Counted from the stretch's first letter, positions 9,379-19,073 are shown. The stretch: DNA of 64,000 nt from Bifidobacterium pseudolongum subsp. globosum (GCF_004155535.1 NZ_RYUH01000015.1:1-64000); one strand, 5' to 3'. Notes: generated from the letters alone by a model not told the origin. A program made the numbers and translations.

Positions 9379-11424
9379 ATGCCGAGAACGAACCCTTTGC
9401 AATCCCAGTCATCCACCCCGCAATGGCAGGCGGTGAGCCGTGTCGTCTACCCCGTGCTCGATCAGGACCTGACGATGCCGCTGTACGCGATCGAGTGGAC
9501 GCGCCCGCACATGGGCGAAGGCACGCTCGACCCGCACAAGGACTTCGTCTCGCTCGACTTCGCGCAGATGACGAAAACCGAGTTCCGCTCGCTGCTTGAA
9601 GACACGGCCCACGCGCAGCCGGCCGACGGCGCACACAGCGTGTTCCGAGTGAACGGCCGCGCGTCGCTCACCGTGCTCGCCGGGCGCCACGCCTCGCTGT
9701 GCACGTTCTTCAACGCCTTCCCCGCCGGCTATTGGCGGCGCTGGACGAGCGTGGACACCGTGCGCTTCAGCGCGCGCGTGCGCGGCCGCGGCACGATCAT
9801 GCTGTTCCGCTCGAGCGGCCGTGGTCTGTTCGAACCCGCCGGCACCATCGACGTGCACGCCCCGACCCGCGCGACGACCGTGCACATGGACTTGGCCATG
9901 ACCGGCCTCATGGACGGCGGCTTCTTCTGGTTCGACGCCAAGGCCGGCGACGACGACGACCTGACGATCGAAGACGCCGCATGGGGCGTGCCCGTTGAGG
10001 CGCGCCGCGGCAGTGACGGCACGCTGTCGATCGCCATCACCACGTTCAACCGCGCGCCGTACTGCCTCGACCAACTCAAGGCGATCGCCGGCGACGCGAA
10101 TGTGCGCGGGCGGCTCGACACGATCTACTGCACCGACCAAGGCACCGACCTGGTGCGTGACCAGCCGGGTTTTGCCGCAGTGGCAAAGGATCTGGGCGGT
10201 CAACTCACCTACGTGCGCCAACGCAACATGGGCGGCTCCGGCGGCTTCGCGCGCGGCATGTACGAGACGCTCAAAGCAGGAAACAGCGACTACACGCTGC
10301 TGCTCGACGACGACGCGATCAGCGAGCCCGAGTCGATCATGCGCGCGGTGCAATTCGCCGATTATTGCACACGCCCCACAATCGTGGGCGGCGGCATGTT
10401 CCACCTCGACAACCGCACGATGTTGTACACGCTCGGCGAACGCTACAACCGCGCGTCGTACTGGACACAGCCGGCGGCCGGGCTCGAATACAACCATGAC
10501 TTCGCCACGCAGCCGCTGCGTGATTCGCCGAAGCTGCACCGGCGCGCGGATTCCGATTTCAACGGCTGGTGGATGTGCCTGATCCCCACGCAGATCATGC
10601 GCGAGATCGGCTTGGCGCAACCGCTGTTCATCAAATTCGACGACATCGACTACGGCCTGCGCGCTGAGGAGCACGGCTACCACACCGTGTGTCTGCCGGG
10701 CGTGGCCGTATGGCACCAGGCGTGGCATGCAAAGGACCCCTCGCGCACGTGGGAGGGGTATTACCTGTACCGCAACCATTGGATCTGCAGCCTGCTGCAC
10801 TGCACCAAGCCCTCATGGCACTTCCTGTACGGCATGCTGTTCGACGATGCGAAGGCCGGTGTGGAACTCGTCTATTCCGCCATGCACCTGCACCATCTGG
10901 CGCTGCGCGACATCATGCGCGGCCCCGATTACATCGCGGACACACTGGCCACGAAACTCGGCGATGTGCGCAAGGCGCGCGAAGGATTCCCGGATTCCGA
11001 GACCACGCGCAACCGCGATGACTTCCCCACCCCGAAGGCCGAATACATCGCGAACATGAAGCCGCGCCCGAGCATGATCGACGTGCGGCTGCAGGCGATG
11101 AAGACGATTGCGAAGGCATTTGTTTCACGTGGAAACGGCATGCGAGACACGCAGCCGGATCTGCTCATCCCCTCGCGCGACGCATCCTGGCCCGCCTACG
11201 CAGGTGTGAATTCCGCGGTCGTGACATCTCCGGACGGAGATTCGGTGGCGTGGCTGCGCCGCGACAGCAAGCTCTACCGCCAGCAGACGATGCGCGGGCT
11301 GTTCCTGGCCAAGGAGCTGCTCAAACGTTGGGAAGCCTTGGCCAAGGAATACCAGAACTCCAATATGGCCAGTTTCGAGGCGTGGGCCAAGGTCTTCGAA
11401 TCCCCGGAGAACCAGCTGCAGTAG
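9379..11424 (+). CDS. GlfT2-like galactofuranosyltransferase (third paralogue)
   Basis: 681-residue GT2 enzyme with the layout of polymerising galactofuranosyltransferase GlfT2: an N-terminal beta-rich domain (about 1-205), a GT-A domain beginning L-S-I-A-I-T-T-F-N-R, then N-M-G-G-S-G-G-F-A-R-G, the metal site L-L-D-D-D-A-I, and the acceptor block G-W-W-M-C-L-I-P with F-D-D-I-D-Y-G-L. The C-terminal helical region extends to the end. It shares this order with the two paralogues of the export operon but is longer and more diverged. It is 24 bp downstream of the LtaS-like gene but seems to have its own leaderless promoter. A role in galactofuranan elongation or branching is inferred; linkage cannot be told. 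Confidence 0.85.
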   Translation: MPRTNPLQSQSSTPQWQAVSRVVYPVLDQDLTMPLYAIEWTRPHMGEGTLDPHKDFVSLDFAQMTKTEFRSLLEDTAHAQPADGAHSVFRVNGRASLTVLAGRHASLCTFFNAFPAGYWRRWTSVDTVRFSARVRGRGTIMLFRSSGRGLFEPAGTIDVHAPTRATTVHMDLAMTGLMDGGFFWFDAKAGDDDDLTIEDAAWGVPVEARRGSDGTLSIAITTFNRAPYCLDQLKAIAGDANVRGRLDTIYCTDQGTDLVRDQPGFAAVAKDLGGQLTYVRQRNMGGSGGFARGMYETLKAGNSDYTLLLDDDAISEPESIMRAVQFADYCTRPTIVGGGMFHLDNRTMLYTLGERYNRASYWTQPAAGLEYNHDFATQPLRDSPKLHRRADSDFNGWWMCLIPTQIMREIGLAQPLFIKFDDIDYGLRAEEHGYHTVCLPGVAVWHQAWHAKDPSRTWEGYYLYRNHWICSLLHCTKPSWHFLYGMLFDDAKAGVELVYSAMHLHHLALRDIMRGPDYIADTLATKLGDVRKAREGFPDSETTRNRDDFPTPKAEYIANMKPRPSMIDVRLQAMKTIAKAFVSRGNGMRDTQPDLLIPSRDASWPAYAGVNSAVVTSPDGDSVAWLRRDSKLYRQQTMRGLFLAKELLKRWEALAKEYQNSNMASFEAWAKVFESPENQLQ

Positions 11425-11462
11425 CGACGCATGTCCCCGAATCCACCAACAGCGGATTGCGA

Positions 11463-13004
11463 TCAGGCGAGACGCGCGTCCAGACGATGGAGGAACGCGG
11501 CCATGTCCTGACGGTAGACGGTCGTCATGCCCTCATAACGCCAGGAACCGTTGGCGTTCTGGTAGCCATCGGAGATGCGAGCGCCGCCGAGCCATTGGAT
11601 TTCCGCGGCATGAGGCGTATCCGAAGTGACATCGGTGAAATCGGTGCGCGGGGTCACACCGCCCGATTTGCCCGCGAGGTCGGCCAGACGCTTGAGGAAC
11701 GCGGCCATGTCCTGACGGTAGACGGTCGTCATGCCCTCATAGCGCTGTGTGCCATCCTCATTGTCATAGCCGTCGGCGATGCCGGCATGCGCCAACCACA
11801 GGATATCCTCCGCATGGGGCGTTCTGTCATTCACATCGGAGAACGTCGCCCAATCGGCGGCGGTCGGCTTCCACGTCCTGGCATCACCGATATCCCGGTT
11901 CGCGGCCACACGGCGCAGGAACGCCGCCATGTCCTGACGTACGACGGCGCTCATGCCACGGAATGTGCCGTCGGGGAAACCGGTGGTCACGCCGTATTGC
12001 GACAGCCATACGACATCGTCATAATGCGGGGTGCGGAACGTCAGGTCGCGGTATAGGCTCTTGTCGAAGACGTTCATGTCCACGTCGCCGCTGATTCCGG
12101 GCACCGCCGCGGAGGACGTGTACTGCCATCCGCGCGAGCCGTTGTAGCTCGGGAACGTGTAGTCGAGCTTCGTGTTGTATTGCGCGATCCACTTTGTGCG
12201 CGCGTGCAACCACGTGGTGTTGAGCCGCGTGTTCATGTTGTTGAGATAGCTGTAGATGTACACGTCGTTATAGCCGGCGGAGGAGAGCGCGCTGAAATAC
12301 GTGCGCGCGATCCGCTCGTATTGCGAAGCTGCGGTTGGCATCGTATGACCGCCCCAGTCCTCCTGTTCGAGATCGTAGAAGATTGGGAACGCATTGTCGG
12401 TGATCTTGTACTTACGCAGCAGCCGCACCGTCCAATTGCCCTCATTGCGGGCAAAGTCCGTGTCGTACGCGTAGCTGTAATGGTAGATGCCGAAGGGAAT
12501 CTTCAGCGCGCGCACCTGGGCAAGATATCGGGCAAAGTATTTGTCTTCGTAGCCATACCCGTAGCCGATGCGCAGAATCACGCCGTCGACTCCCGAATTC
12601 TTCACTTGGTTCCAATCGATGTTTTTTTGGTGCTCAGACACATCGATGACCTTGAGCACCGGGTTCATGAGAGTGCCGTCCGACTGACGGAAGGTCTTGT
12701 AGGCATTGCCGGGGCCGGTGGAGCCCCAGCCCCACTGCGTGCGTGGCGCCATGGATCGCAGCATGGAGCGGGGCGTCGTGGACTGCTCGCCGGAGCCCGG
12801 ATCGGTGGAGGCGTCCGCGCCGGCCCACATATGCGTCGGGTTCGGTGGCACGTCTTCCGCCGCCACCTCCATTTGGGTGGCGGCGGTGTCTTCCTGCGCA
12901 TACGCTGGTGCCACTGCGGTCACACCACCTCCCCATGCCAGTGCCGCTGCAAGCACGGCCACGATGAGCGAGACGCGAATCCTCGGGTGGGAATGCTGGC
13001 CCAT
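11463..13004 (-). CDS. Secreted GH25 muramidase with three C-terminal SLH-like repeats
   Basis: 513-residue exported N-acetylmuramidase-like enzyme. A signal peptide (about 1-36, ending A-Y-A) precedes a linker and a GH25 domain (about 115-320). Catalytic-type residues are visible in V-I-D-V-S-E-H-Q (Asp121), F-Y-D-L-E (Asp211, Glu213) and D-V-D-M. Three SLH-like repeats fill residues about 325-513; each has P-H-x-x-D/E-I/V-x-W-L and ends R-Q-D-M-A-A-F-L-x-R. The protein ends H-R-L-D-A-R-L-A, nearly identical to the two sister proteins. The start at 13004 follows GGTAGGGGG. It probably hydrolyses peptidoglycan at the surface while held on the wall by its repeats. Repeats 2 and 3 share a 48-bp identical DNA segment. 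Confidence 0.92.
   Translation of the reverse strand: MGQHSHPRIRVSLIVAVLAAALAWGGGVTAVAPAYAQEDTAATQMEVAAEDVPPNPTHMWAGADASTDPGSGEQSTTPRSMLRSMAPRTQWGWGSTGPGNAYKTFRQSDGTLMNPVLKVIDVSEHQKNIDWNQVKNSGVDGVILRIGYGYGYEDKYFARYLAQVRALKIPFGIYHYSYAYDTDFARNEGNWTVRLLRKYKITDNAFPIFYDLEQEDWGGHTMPTAASQYERIARTYFSALSSAGYNDVYIYSYLNNMNTRLNTTWLHARTKWIAQYNTKLDYTFPSYNGSRGWQYTSSAAVPGISGDVDMNVFDKSLYRDLTFRTPHYDDVVWLSQYGVTTGFPDGTFRGMSAVVRQDMAAFLRRVAANRDIGDARTWKPTAADWATFSDVNDRTPHAEDILWLAHAGIADGYDNEDGTQRYEGMTTVYRQDMAAFLKRLADLAGKSGGVTPRTDFTDVTSDTPHAAEIQWLGGARISDGYQNANGSWRYEGMTTVYRQDMAAFLHRLDARLA
11490..11741. repeat. 48-bp identical direct repeats in the SLH-like region
   Basis: The 48 bp at 11490-11537 recur without change at 11694-11741, encoding the Y-E-G-M-T-T-V-Y-R-Q-D-M-A-A-F-L core of repeats 3 and 2 of the muramidase. 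Exact DNA identity in paralogous protein repeats points to recent duplication or gene conversion. Confidence 0.85.
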
Positions 13005-13140
13005 ATGCCCCCTACCTTCCGTTCCAGTACCGGTGAATGTGGTGTTACGTTGTGATTATGCGTGCGAAAAAGCCGATCCACCGCTTCCGACCATGAACCA
13101 GCGGACACCACCAGTGTAGAAGAACGTGCAGATGCCCGAA

Positions 13141-15231
13141 TCAGGCGAGGCGGTTGTCAAGGCGGTGAATGAACGCGGCCATATCCTGACGGTACACCGG
13201 GGTCATGCCGCCGAAACGCCATGAGCCATCCGGGTTCTTGTAGCCCTGGCTGACTCCCGAACCGCCGAGCCACTGGATCTCGGCCCAATGCGGCGTCTCG
13301 CCGGGCGTCACGTCGGTGAAATCGGTCTTCAGCGTGACTCCACCCGCTTTGCCGGCCTTGTCTGCCAAACGCTTCAAAAACGCAGCCATGTCCTGACGCA
13401 CGACCGGGCTCATGCCACGGTACGTCCACCTTCCGTCCCGCTCCCGCCAACCGGTGGAGATGCCCGCGTGGGCGAGCCACAGGATGTCCTCGGCATGCGA
13501 CGTCTCGCTGTTCACATCCTGGAACCGCTTCCAATCCGCGGCCGAAGGCTTCCACGTGGCCGCATCACCGATGCCGTGCCTTACCGCCTCACGACGCAAA
13601 AACGCCGCCATATCCTGTCTCTTGACGGTATCCATGCCACGGAACGTATAGGTGCCATTTGCCTCGAGCCAACCGCCGGAGATGCCGTTGTCGGCGAGCC
13701 ACTGGATGTCGGACGCATGTGGTGTGGGATTCTTGCCCTGCTGGCGCACATCCGCGAAGACCATACGGTTCCAACGCGCATACAACGTCATGTCGTCAGT
13801 GACCGGCGTCTTGAAATCGAACCGCGATCCACCGGTGCGCGCCGTGTACCAGCCGGCGAAGGCACGGCCGATGTTAGTTGGTGTCTGCGGCTGTGCGACG
13901 GTCTTCCCATGCTGCACCAGCACTGGAGCGACGCTTGTGGATGCGCCGTTTGCGTCAAACCGGACCGTGTATGTGTTGAGTTTCCACTGCGCATACAATG
14001 TCGCGTCCGAAGAGCCGAGCGTGTATTGCGCGCCCGGCTTGTACGCAGTGCCGGTGCCATTGGCATTGGTGTTCCAGCCGGTGAAGGTGTAGCCCGTGCG
14101 GCTGAACGCGTTCGCCGGCACGGTGACTTTGGCGCCGACGGCACCTTTCACGGCCTGTGCGGAGCCGCTGCCGCCGTTCGCGTTGAGTGCAAGGCTCACC
14201 GCCGAGACCTGCACGCTTGCAGAGAACGACTGGCCTTGGGCGCTGATGGTGATGCGGGCGGTGCCCTCGTTGTGCGCGGTCACTGTGCCGTTCGCGTCAA
14301 CCGAGAGCACCGCCGGATTCGACGATGTCCAGCCGCCCCGGAGCTCGTACCGGCCGCCCATATAGGCGAGCTTGGCCTTGGCTTGCGCCTGCTGCCCCAT
14401 CTTCAACTGGCTGGGCAGTTCGACGGTGACGCCCTGCGCAAGCTTGTCCGCGCTCACATTGACCGAGAACTCGTACGTTCCCTTGAGGTTCGTCGCGGTC
14501 TGCGAGCCCTGCAGCGTCGACGCCATTTCTCCCGACCATGCGGTGCCATATCTCATGCCGGAGGCTCCAGCGAACCCGTAATACCGGTTCTGCGGATTGA
14601 TCAGTGCTACGTAATGGCCGGTGGGACCGTGCAGCTCGTTGTTGAGTTCCTTGAGATAGTCCGCTTTTTCGGAAGCCCACAGATCGATGGCGCCGCGTAT
14701 GGTAGGTGGCCCCCATGCCAGAATCTCGCCCCACGATCCAATGTCGCGATATTGCGCCGTCCAGCAACTGTCGCCGTTGGGGCGCGTGTGTCCCAGATCG
14801 TAGTCATATGCTTCAATCGCGCGCTGTAGCGCGATCAGTTCAAGCGCATTCGACCACTGCGGGCTCAGATACTCGCTTTCGGTCATGCCGATTTCCTGTA
14901 GGTACTCCGGCATGGTCAGATAGGTGTCGTTGTATGGCAGTTTGATGTTCGCGTCGGCGAGCGCGTCTTTGCGCCATGCGATCACGCCGTTGAGCGCCTG
15001 CGCATACACCGCCCGCTGGTCGACTGTGTCCCGAGTGAACACGGTCGCGCCGCCCTCCCCGAGCGAAACGCTGGTCGTGCCTCCCACGGCAGTCGCCCGC
15101 TCCGGAGCCGACAGCACGGTCGTGGATTGCGCTTCCAGCGCTGGCGCCTCCTGCGCATTCGCTGCAGGAATACCGGTGCACAGCACCGCCAATGCGGTGA
15201 TGACCGCCATATTGCGTTGGATTCTTCTCAT
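13141..15231 (-). CDS. Exported CAP-domain / Big2-like / InlB-repeat protein with three SLH-like repeats
   Basis: 696-residue exported modular protein. In order: signal peptide (1-26, ending A-N-A); a CAP/SCP-like domain (about 75-235) with G-H-T-R-P-N-G and S-W-G-E-I; a bacterial Ig-like (Big2) domain (about 265-343, with S-S-N-P-A-V-L-S-V-D and G-T-A-R-I-T-I); two InlB-type (Listeria-Bacteroides) repeats (about 346-417 and 420-488, with T-G-W-N-T and L-Y-A-Q-W); then three SLH-like repeats (about 491-696) ending H-R-L-D-N-R-L-A. The start at 15231 follows AAGGGGGACATC. The enzymatic role of the CAP domain is unknown. The domain order suggests a wall-bound adhesin or wall-associated hydrolase-like factor. 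It sits 136 bp upstream of the muramidase on the same strand. Confidence 0.88.
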   Translation of the reverse strand: MRRIQRNMAVITALAVLCTGIPAANAQEAPALEAQSTTVLSAPERATAVGGTTSVSLGEGGATVFTRDTVDQRAVYAQALNGVIAWRKDALADANIKLPYNDTYLTMPEYLQEIGMTESEYLSPQWSNALELIALQRAIEAYDYDLGHTRPNGDSCWTAQYRDIGSWGEILAWGPPTIRGAIDLWASEKADYLKELNNELHGPTGHYVALINPQNRYYGFAGASGMRYGTAWSGEMASTLQGSQTATNLKGTYEFSVNVSADKLAQGVTVELPSQLKMGQQAQAKAKLAYMGGRYELRGGWTSSNPAVLSVDANGTVTAHNEGTARITISAQGQSFSASVQVSAVSLALNANGGSGSAQAVKGAVGAKVTVPANAFSRTGYTFTGWNTNANGTGTAYKPGAQYTLGSSDATLYAQWKLNTYTVRFDANGASTSVAPVLVQHGKTVAQPQTPTNIGRAFAGWYTARTGGSRFDFKTPVTDDMTLYARWNRMVFADVRQQGKNPTPHASDIQWLADNGISGGWLEANGTYTFRGMDTVKRQDMAAFLRREAVRHGIGDAATWKPSAADWKRFQDVNSETSHAEDILWLAHAGISTGWRERDGRWTYRGMSPVVRQDMAAFLKRLADKAGKAGGVTLKTDFTDVTPGETPHWAEIQWLGGSGVSQGYKNPDGSWRFGGMTPVYRQDMAAFIHRLDNRLA

Positions 15232-15255
15232 GATGTCCCCCTTGGCTTTTTATGG

Positions 15256-15278
15256 ATTATGCCGTGAACATAATTCAC
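15256..15278 (-). promoter_or_regulatory. Candidate -10 and operator-like inverted repeat upstream of the CAP-domain gene
   Basis: On the minus strand a CATAAT hexamer (15256-15261) lies 25-30 bp before the start. Next to it GTGAA-CATAA-TTCAC (15264-15278) is a perfect 5-bp inverted repeat, a possible regulator site. Confidence 0.35.
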
Positions 15279-15595
15279 TCACCATAGTAGCAAAATCACA
15301 TATTGACTCAACCGTACAGCAGTGAAGGCCGGCAAAACATCTCTACCGATGAGAGCGAATCTTTTCACATAGGGAATTCTTTCGAAAAAGAGTAGTTCCA
15401 AATATGATATCCAAAAAAGAATCATTAATTCATAATTACTATTTATATAGAGCATATTGTCTCAGACACCGCCCTTCAGTCGCACCGTATTGCAACAATC
15501 AGGACAGATTGCCTCTGATACAACAGGTCTTATGCGCAGCGCCATCTACCCCAACTAACGACGCAAGCATCAACCACTGCAAACAAGGAGAATCC
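15279..15595. other. A/T-rich intergenic region between the CAP-domain gene and the membrane protein gene
   Basis: No gene is called here. The plus-strand frame can be extended upstream to ATG 15404, but that adds residues unlike the rest of the protein and has a weak ribosome site. The sequence is much richer in A and T than the genes to the left and should hold the promoters of both divergent genes; no -35/-10 pair is clear for the plus-strand gene. Confidence 0.5.
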
Positions 15596-17899
15596 GTGGG
15601 CGCCATCTCATCATCAAGCGAAATACCCGTCACCGCGCAACCATTACATAGCGAAACGAACTTCACTGCACCTCCTGACCCTACTTCATCTGCTCAACCC
15701 CATCACAAAAAGCACGACTACGACAACAGCAACACCGCCGAAAAAGCAGCATGTCGCTCTCGACAGAAAAAGGCTTGGCTTCCATGGGTGCTGGCCCTCA
15801 TAGTGGTCGCCTTTGTCGAAATCGGGTTCTTTAACCTAGGCTATTGGCGAACTCATCAACTTCCAGCGGTTACCCAAGGCACGCCAGAGGTCAGTGCGGG
15901 CTTACGCAGTCTGGGCAACGACGAATATGAAATCGTAAAACCTGCGGAAGCGACTATCACGGTTCCCATTGCATCCGCCTCCAATGGCGGCCCTGTATAC
16001 GTCGGCAGCGTGCGTGTTATGGAAGACACCTCATCCACCCCACAACAAGTTGCTTTCGCCATCAAAACGCCAGGAAAAGACGGACGATGGGTCGACGCGC
16101 GCGAAAGCGACGGCGCATGGGAAGCTCCACGCCACACACTATGGTATTCCAATCTTCCTTCCAGCCAAACACTCCTTTTCGGCGCAAAACGCTCAGTATA
16201 TGAAGCAGTCAGCGCCCGGATCACTTTCTTAGGCGAGAAAGGCCTCAAAGTCGCATTCTCCGGCATGCAGGTCAATGCGACGATACCTTTCTCCATCAAC
16301 CCAATTCGCCTATGCATGGAATTGACGGCCGCCGCCTTCTTCGTCATCTTCCGACCTTCATCACGTATGTACCGTATGCGTGTAAACACAAAGAGCGTGC
16401 GCCAGAATGTTGCATTAGCCATATATGTACTTGCATGCACAGCTATTCTCACTTACATAGCTCGCCTTACCAATACCCACGTATTTGGATCAGTGGGCAA
16501 CTTCTGGATGGACACCGAACAGTATCAAAGACTTGGCGATGCACTCATACGCGGCCATACCTGGCTTGATCTTCCAGTCGACCCTCAGTTAGCGAATATG
16601 TCCAACCCCTATTCTTTCTACGATCGAACAGAGTTAGTGCAACAACACGGGATGCAATACTTCTGGGATCACGCGTACTATGACGGACACTACTACTGCT
16701 ACTTTGGCGTAGTGCCAGTCGCACTTCTCTTTGTGCCTTTCCAATTGCTTACCGGCGAATGGATGCCTACGTGGTTGGCTCTTGGTGTGTTCTTTGCTCT
16801 TGCCTCGCTGTTTGGCACTCTGCTGGTGCGAACCCTGGCCCGAAAGTACTTCCCGAATATGTCTTTAGGTATTATGTGGCTTTCCATCATTGGCCTAGGA
16901 CTTGGAACCAATCTGTTCGCCTATGCTCGGCGCTCGGATTTTTATGGCATCCCCATCACTGCAGCAATCGCTTTTGTGTTTGCGGGTCTTTGGCTCTGGC
17001 TGAAATCCAAGCGTGAGAATGGCACCGTTTCCATCCCCTTAGTTGCAGCCGGATCTTTCTGCATGGCGCTATTGCTTGGAACACGGCCCCAATTCCTAGC
17101 TGCATGGGTGCTGGCATTCCCGATATTCTGGGATGAGATTTTCCACCATCGCACGCTGTTCTCGCGCAAAGGCCTTGGAGCCACCATCGGCGCCATCGTT
17201 CCATTCGCAGTCATCGCAGTTCCTACACTTGCATACAATTATGCGCGTTTCCATAGCTTGCTCAATTTTGGACAATCCTATAACCTTACCGGCTACGATA
17301 TGACAGCTCGCCACGCTTCACCCTATCTCATGCCAAAAGTGCTTTTTAACGCGTTATTCCAGCCTATTTCAACCCATAGCGAGTTCCCGTTCATCACAAT
17401 GGTCGACACCTATGTAGAAGCTCCCAATGAACCATCCATGGGAGGTTATTTCGCCGTTGCGCCTATTGCTATTTTTGCGCTGTTCGTATGGATAGTGCGA
17501 CGTCGACTAGCCGTTCATAAAGCATGGGGAATCGCAGTTACCGCAGTAGCCCTCGCTTGCATTGTCGTGTTCGTGGACAGTTATATCTGCGGTACCACTA
17601 TGCGGTATTACGGCGACTCCGGCTATCTATTCATGCTCGCAGCCATCCTGACCATCTTTGCATACGCCGCCGGCGACTCACCACGTGGCACGGATTCAGA
17701 CCAAGAGATGCTTCCTATCGACGCGGTCTCTTCAATCGGAATGCGGACCCTCATTGTAGTTGCAGAAATCGCGGTAAGCCTTACCGCCATTATCACTGTT
17801 CTGGGAATGTTCACTCAAGGGTTGTTGGGATCGTGGGACAGTCAGATTCCCGACCTCTTCAATGAAGTGAAAAGCTGGTTTATCGGATTGACTGCGTGA
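15596..17899 (+). CDS. Polytopic membrane protein, possible GT-C glycosyltransferase
   Basis: 767-residue integral membrane protein. A hydrophilic N-terminus (about 1-60) and one transmembrane helix precede an extracytoplasmic beta-rich segment (about 85-235); about ten further transmembrane segments follow. The loop around Y-Y-D-G-H-Y-Y-C-Y-F-G-V-V-P and charged positions between early helices resemble GT-C enzymes that use polyprenyl-phosphate sugars, but no diagnostic motif is certain. GTG 15596 follows AAGGAG by 5 nt. The next gene encodes a GtrB/DPMS-like transferase, which usually makes the lipid-linked donor for such proteins, so the pair may modify a surface glycan with one sugar. Both genes are A/T-richer than their surroundings, suggesting separate origin. 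Confidence 0.7.
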   Translation: MGAISSSSEIPVTAQPLHSETNFTAPPDPTSSAQPHHKKHDYDNSNTAEKAACRSRQKKAWLPWVLALIVVAFVEIGFFNLGYWRTHQLPAVTQGTPEVSAGLRSLGNDEYEIVKPAEATITVPIASASNGGPVYVGSVRVMEDTSSTPQQVAFAIKTPGKDGRWVDARESDGAWEAPRHTLWYSNLPSSQTLLFGAKRSVYEAVSARITFLGEKGLKVAFSGMQVNATIPFSINPIRLCMELTAAAFFVIFRPSSRMYRMRVNTKSVRQNVALAIYVLACTAILTYIARLTNTHVFGSVGNFWMDTEQYQRLGDALIRGHTWLDLPVDPQLANMSNPYSFYDRTELVQQHGMQYFWDHAYYDGHYYCYFGVVPVALLFVPFQLLTGEWMPTWLALGVFFALASLFGTLLVRTLARKYFPNMSLGIMWLSIIGLGLGTNLFAYARRSDFYGIPITAAIAFVFAGLWLWLKSKRENGTVSIPLVAAGSFCMALLLGTRPQFLAAWVLAFPIFWDEIFHHRTLFSRKGLGATIGAIVPFAVIAVPTLAYNYARFHSLLNFGQSYNLTGYDMTARHASPYLMPKVLFNALFQPISTHSEFPFITMVDTYVEAPNEPSMGGYFAVAPIAIFALFVWIVRRRLAVHKAWGIAVTAVALACIVVFVDSYICGTTMRYYGDSGYLFMLAAILTIFAYAAGDSPRGTDSDQEMLPIDAVSSIGMRTLIVVAEIAVSLTAIITVLGMFTQGLLGSWDSQIPDLFNEVKSWFIGLTA

Positions 17900-17969
17900 G
17901 CCGACACGGTACGGCAACGTTGGGGCGCTCATACACCCCTACACTATGCATGTGGGCGCCTCAGCAGTT

Positions 17970-17975
17970 TAGAAT
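17970..17975 (+). promoter_or_regulatory. Candidate -10 (TAGAAT) for the GtrB-like gene
   Basis: TAGAAT lies 70 nt before the chosen start, in the 145-bp gap after the membrane protein gene. Readthrough from the upstream gene is also possible. Confidence 0.3.
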
Positions 17976-18044
17976 ACGTACCGCAGAGGTACTACATTGA
18001 AGCTATCCAAAACCACAGGATCGAATCATGAACGGAAAGACGCG

Positions 18045-19073
18045 ATGACAACTCACCAGACAACCGCAGTTCTCATACCATGCCTGAATGAGGAGCAAAC
18101 GATTGGGAAAGTTGTCTCAGACTTCCGTAAAGAATTACCCGATGCGCAAATATACGTATATGACAACGCCAGTGATGACCATACCTCCCAAATCGCCGCC
18201 GCAGCGGGAGCAATCGTACGCTTGGCGCCTGAACGCGGCAAAGGAAACGTATTGCGCCGGATGCTACGCGACATCGACGCGGACCGCTATGTGTTAGTGG
18301 ACGGTGATGACACCTATCCGGCTGAAGATGTGCACGTCTTACTGTCGACACTTGACGAGGGTTGGGATATGGTCGTCGGCGACCGGCTTTCCTCGACCTA
18401 TTTCACCGAGAATAAACGTCCTTTTCATAACGTCGGGAATCGTCTCGTACGCTCGGCAATCAATCGTACGTTCCATACGCATATTCATGATGTAATGAGC
18501 GGATATCGCGTATTCAACAATCTGTTTGCAAAATCATATGCCGTCATGTCCAATGGTTTTGAAATTGAGACCGAAATGACGATCTTTGCCATGGACCGCA
18601 AACTCCGCGTCACGGAGTCCCCTGTTCAATATCGAGACCGACCCGAAGGAAGCACCAGCAAACTCAGCACATTCTCGGACGGCCTACGCGTACTGAATCT
18701 CATTTTCCGTTTGGTGTACGAAAATCGCCCGTTGCCGTTCTTTGGTACTTTGGGTGCCGCCATTGGCGGAGTGGGATTGGGATTGGCGATTTGGGTATGC
18801 GTGGAATTCGCACAAACGGGGGTAGTGAGGCGGTTCCCGCTCCTGATCGGTTCCACGATGTTGATGATTATCGGGGTTATCGCCTTTTTCACTGGCCTAG
18901 TGCTTACCGTGTTCGCCAACAAGGATCGAACACAATTCGCTTTTGAAACACAAGTTTATATCGCAGCGTCACAATATCACCCTAGCGTTAGTCGAACCTA
19001 CACCATGAATACGCAACTCGACGCCCAGGGATATTCCGGATCTCACAATGCAACATCGACCAGTAATGCCTAA
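18045..19073 (+). CDS. Polyprenyl-phosphate glycosyltransferase, GtrB/DPMS-like (GT2)
   Basis: 342-residue GT2 enzyme: a cytoplasmic catalytic domain (about 1-225) followed by two transmembrane helices (about 230-305), as in GtrB and bacterial dolichyl-phosphate-sugar synthase-like enzymes. Motifs are V-L-I-P-C-L-N-E-E at the start, Y-D-N-A-S-D-D-H-T, V-D-G-D-D-T-Y-P with the D-x-D metal site, and V-M-S-G-Y-R-V-F-N. The expected reaction is sugar transfer from a nucleotide sugar to undecaprenyl phosphate. The start at 18045 follows GGAAAG; the upstream extension begins with TTG. It is 145 bp downstream of the GT-C-like gene, its probable partner. No GtrA-like flippase gene is seen. The C-terminal about 40 residues are hydrophilic and Ser/Thr-rich. 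Confidence 0.85.
   Translation: MTTHQTTAVLIPCLNEEQTIGKVVSDFRKELPDAQIYVYDNASDDHTSQIAAAAGAIVRLAPERGKGNVLRRMLRDIDADRYVLVDGDDTYPAEDVHVLLSTLDEGWDMVVGDRLSSTYFTENKRPFHNVGNRLVRSAINRTFHTHIHDVMSGYRVFNNLFAKSYAVMSNGFEIETEMTIFAMDRKLRVTESPVQYRDRPEGSTSKLSTFSDGLRVLNLIFRLVYENRPLPFFGTLGAAIGGVGLGLAIWVCVEFAQTGVVRRFPLLIGSTMLMIIGVIAFFTGLVLTVFANKDRTQFAFETQVYIAASQYHPSVSRTYTMNTQLDAQGYSGSHNATSTSNA

Noticed and set aside
15404-15595. Upstream extension of the GT-C-like gene to ATG 15404
   Set aside because: Adds 64 residues without hydrophobic or conserved character, while GTG 15596 has AAGGAG at ideal spacing. Kept as an open alternative only.
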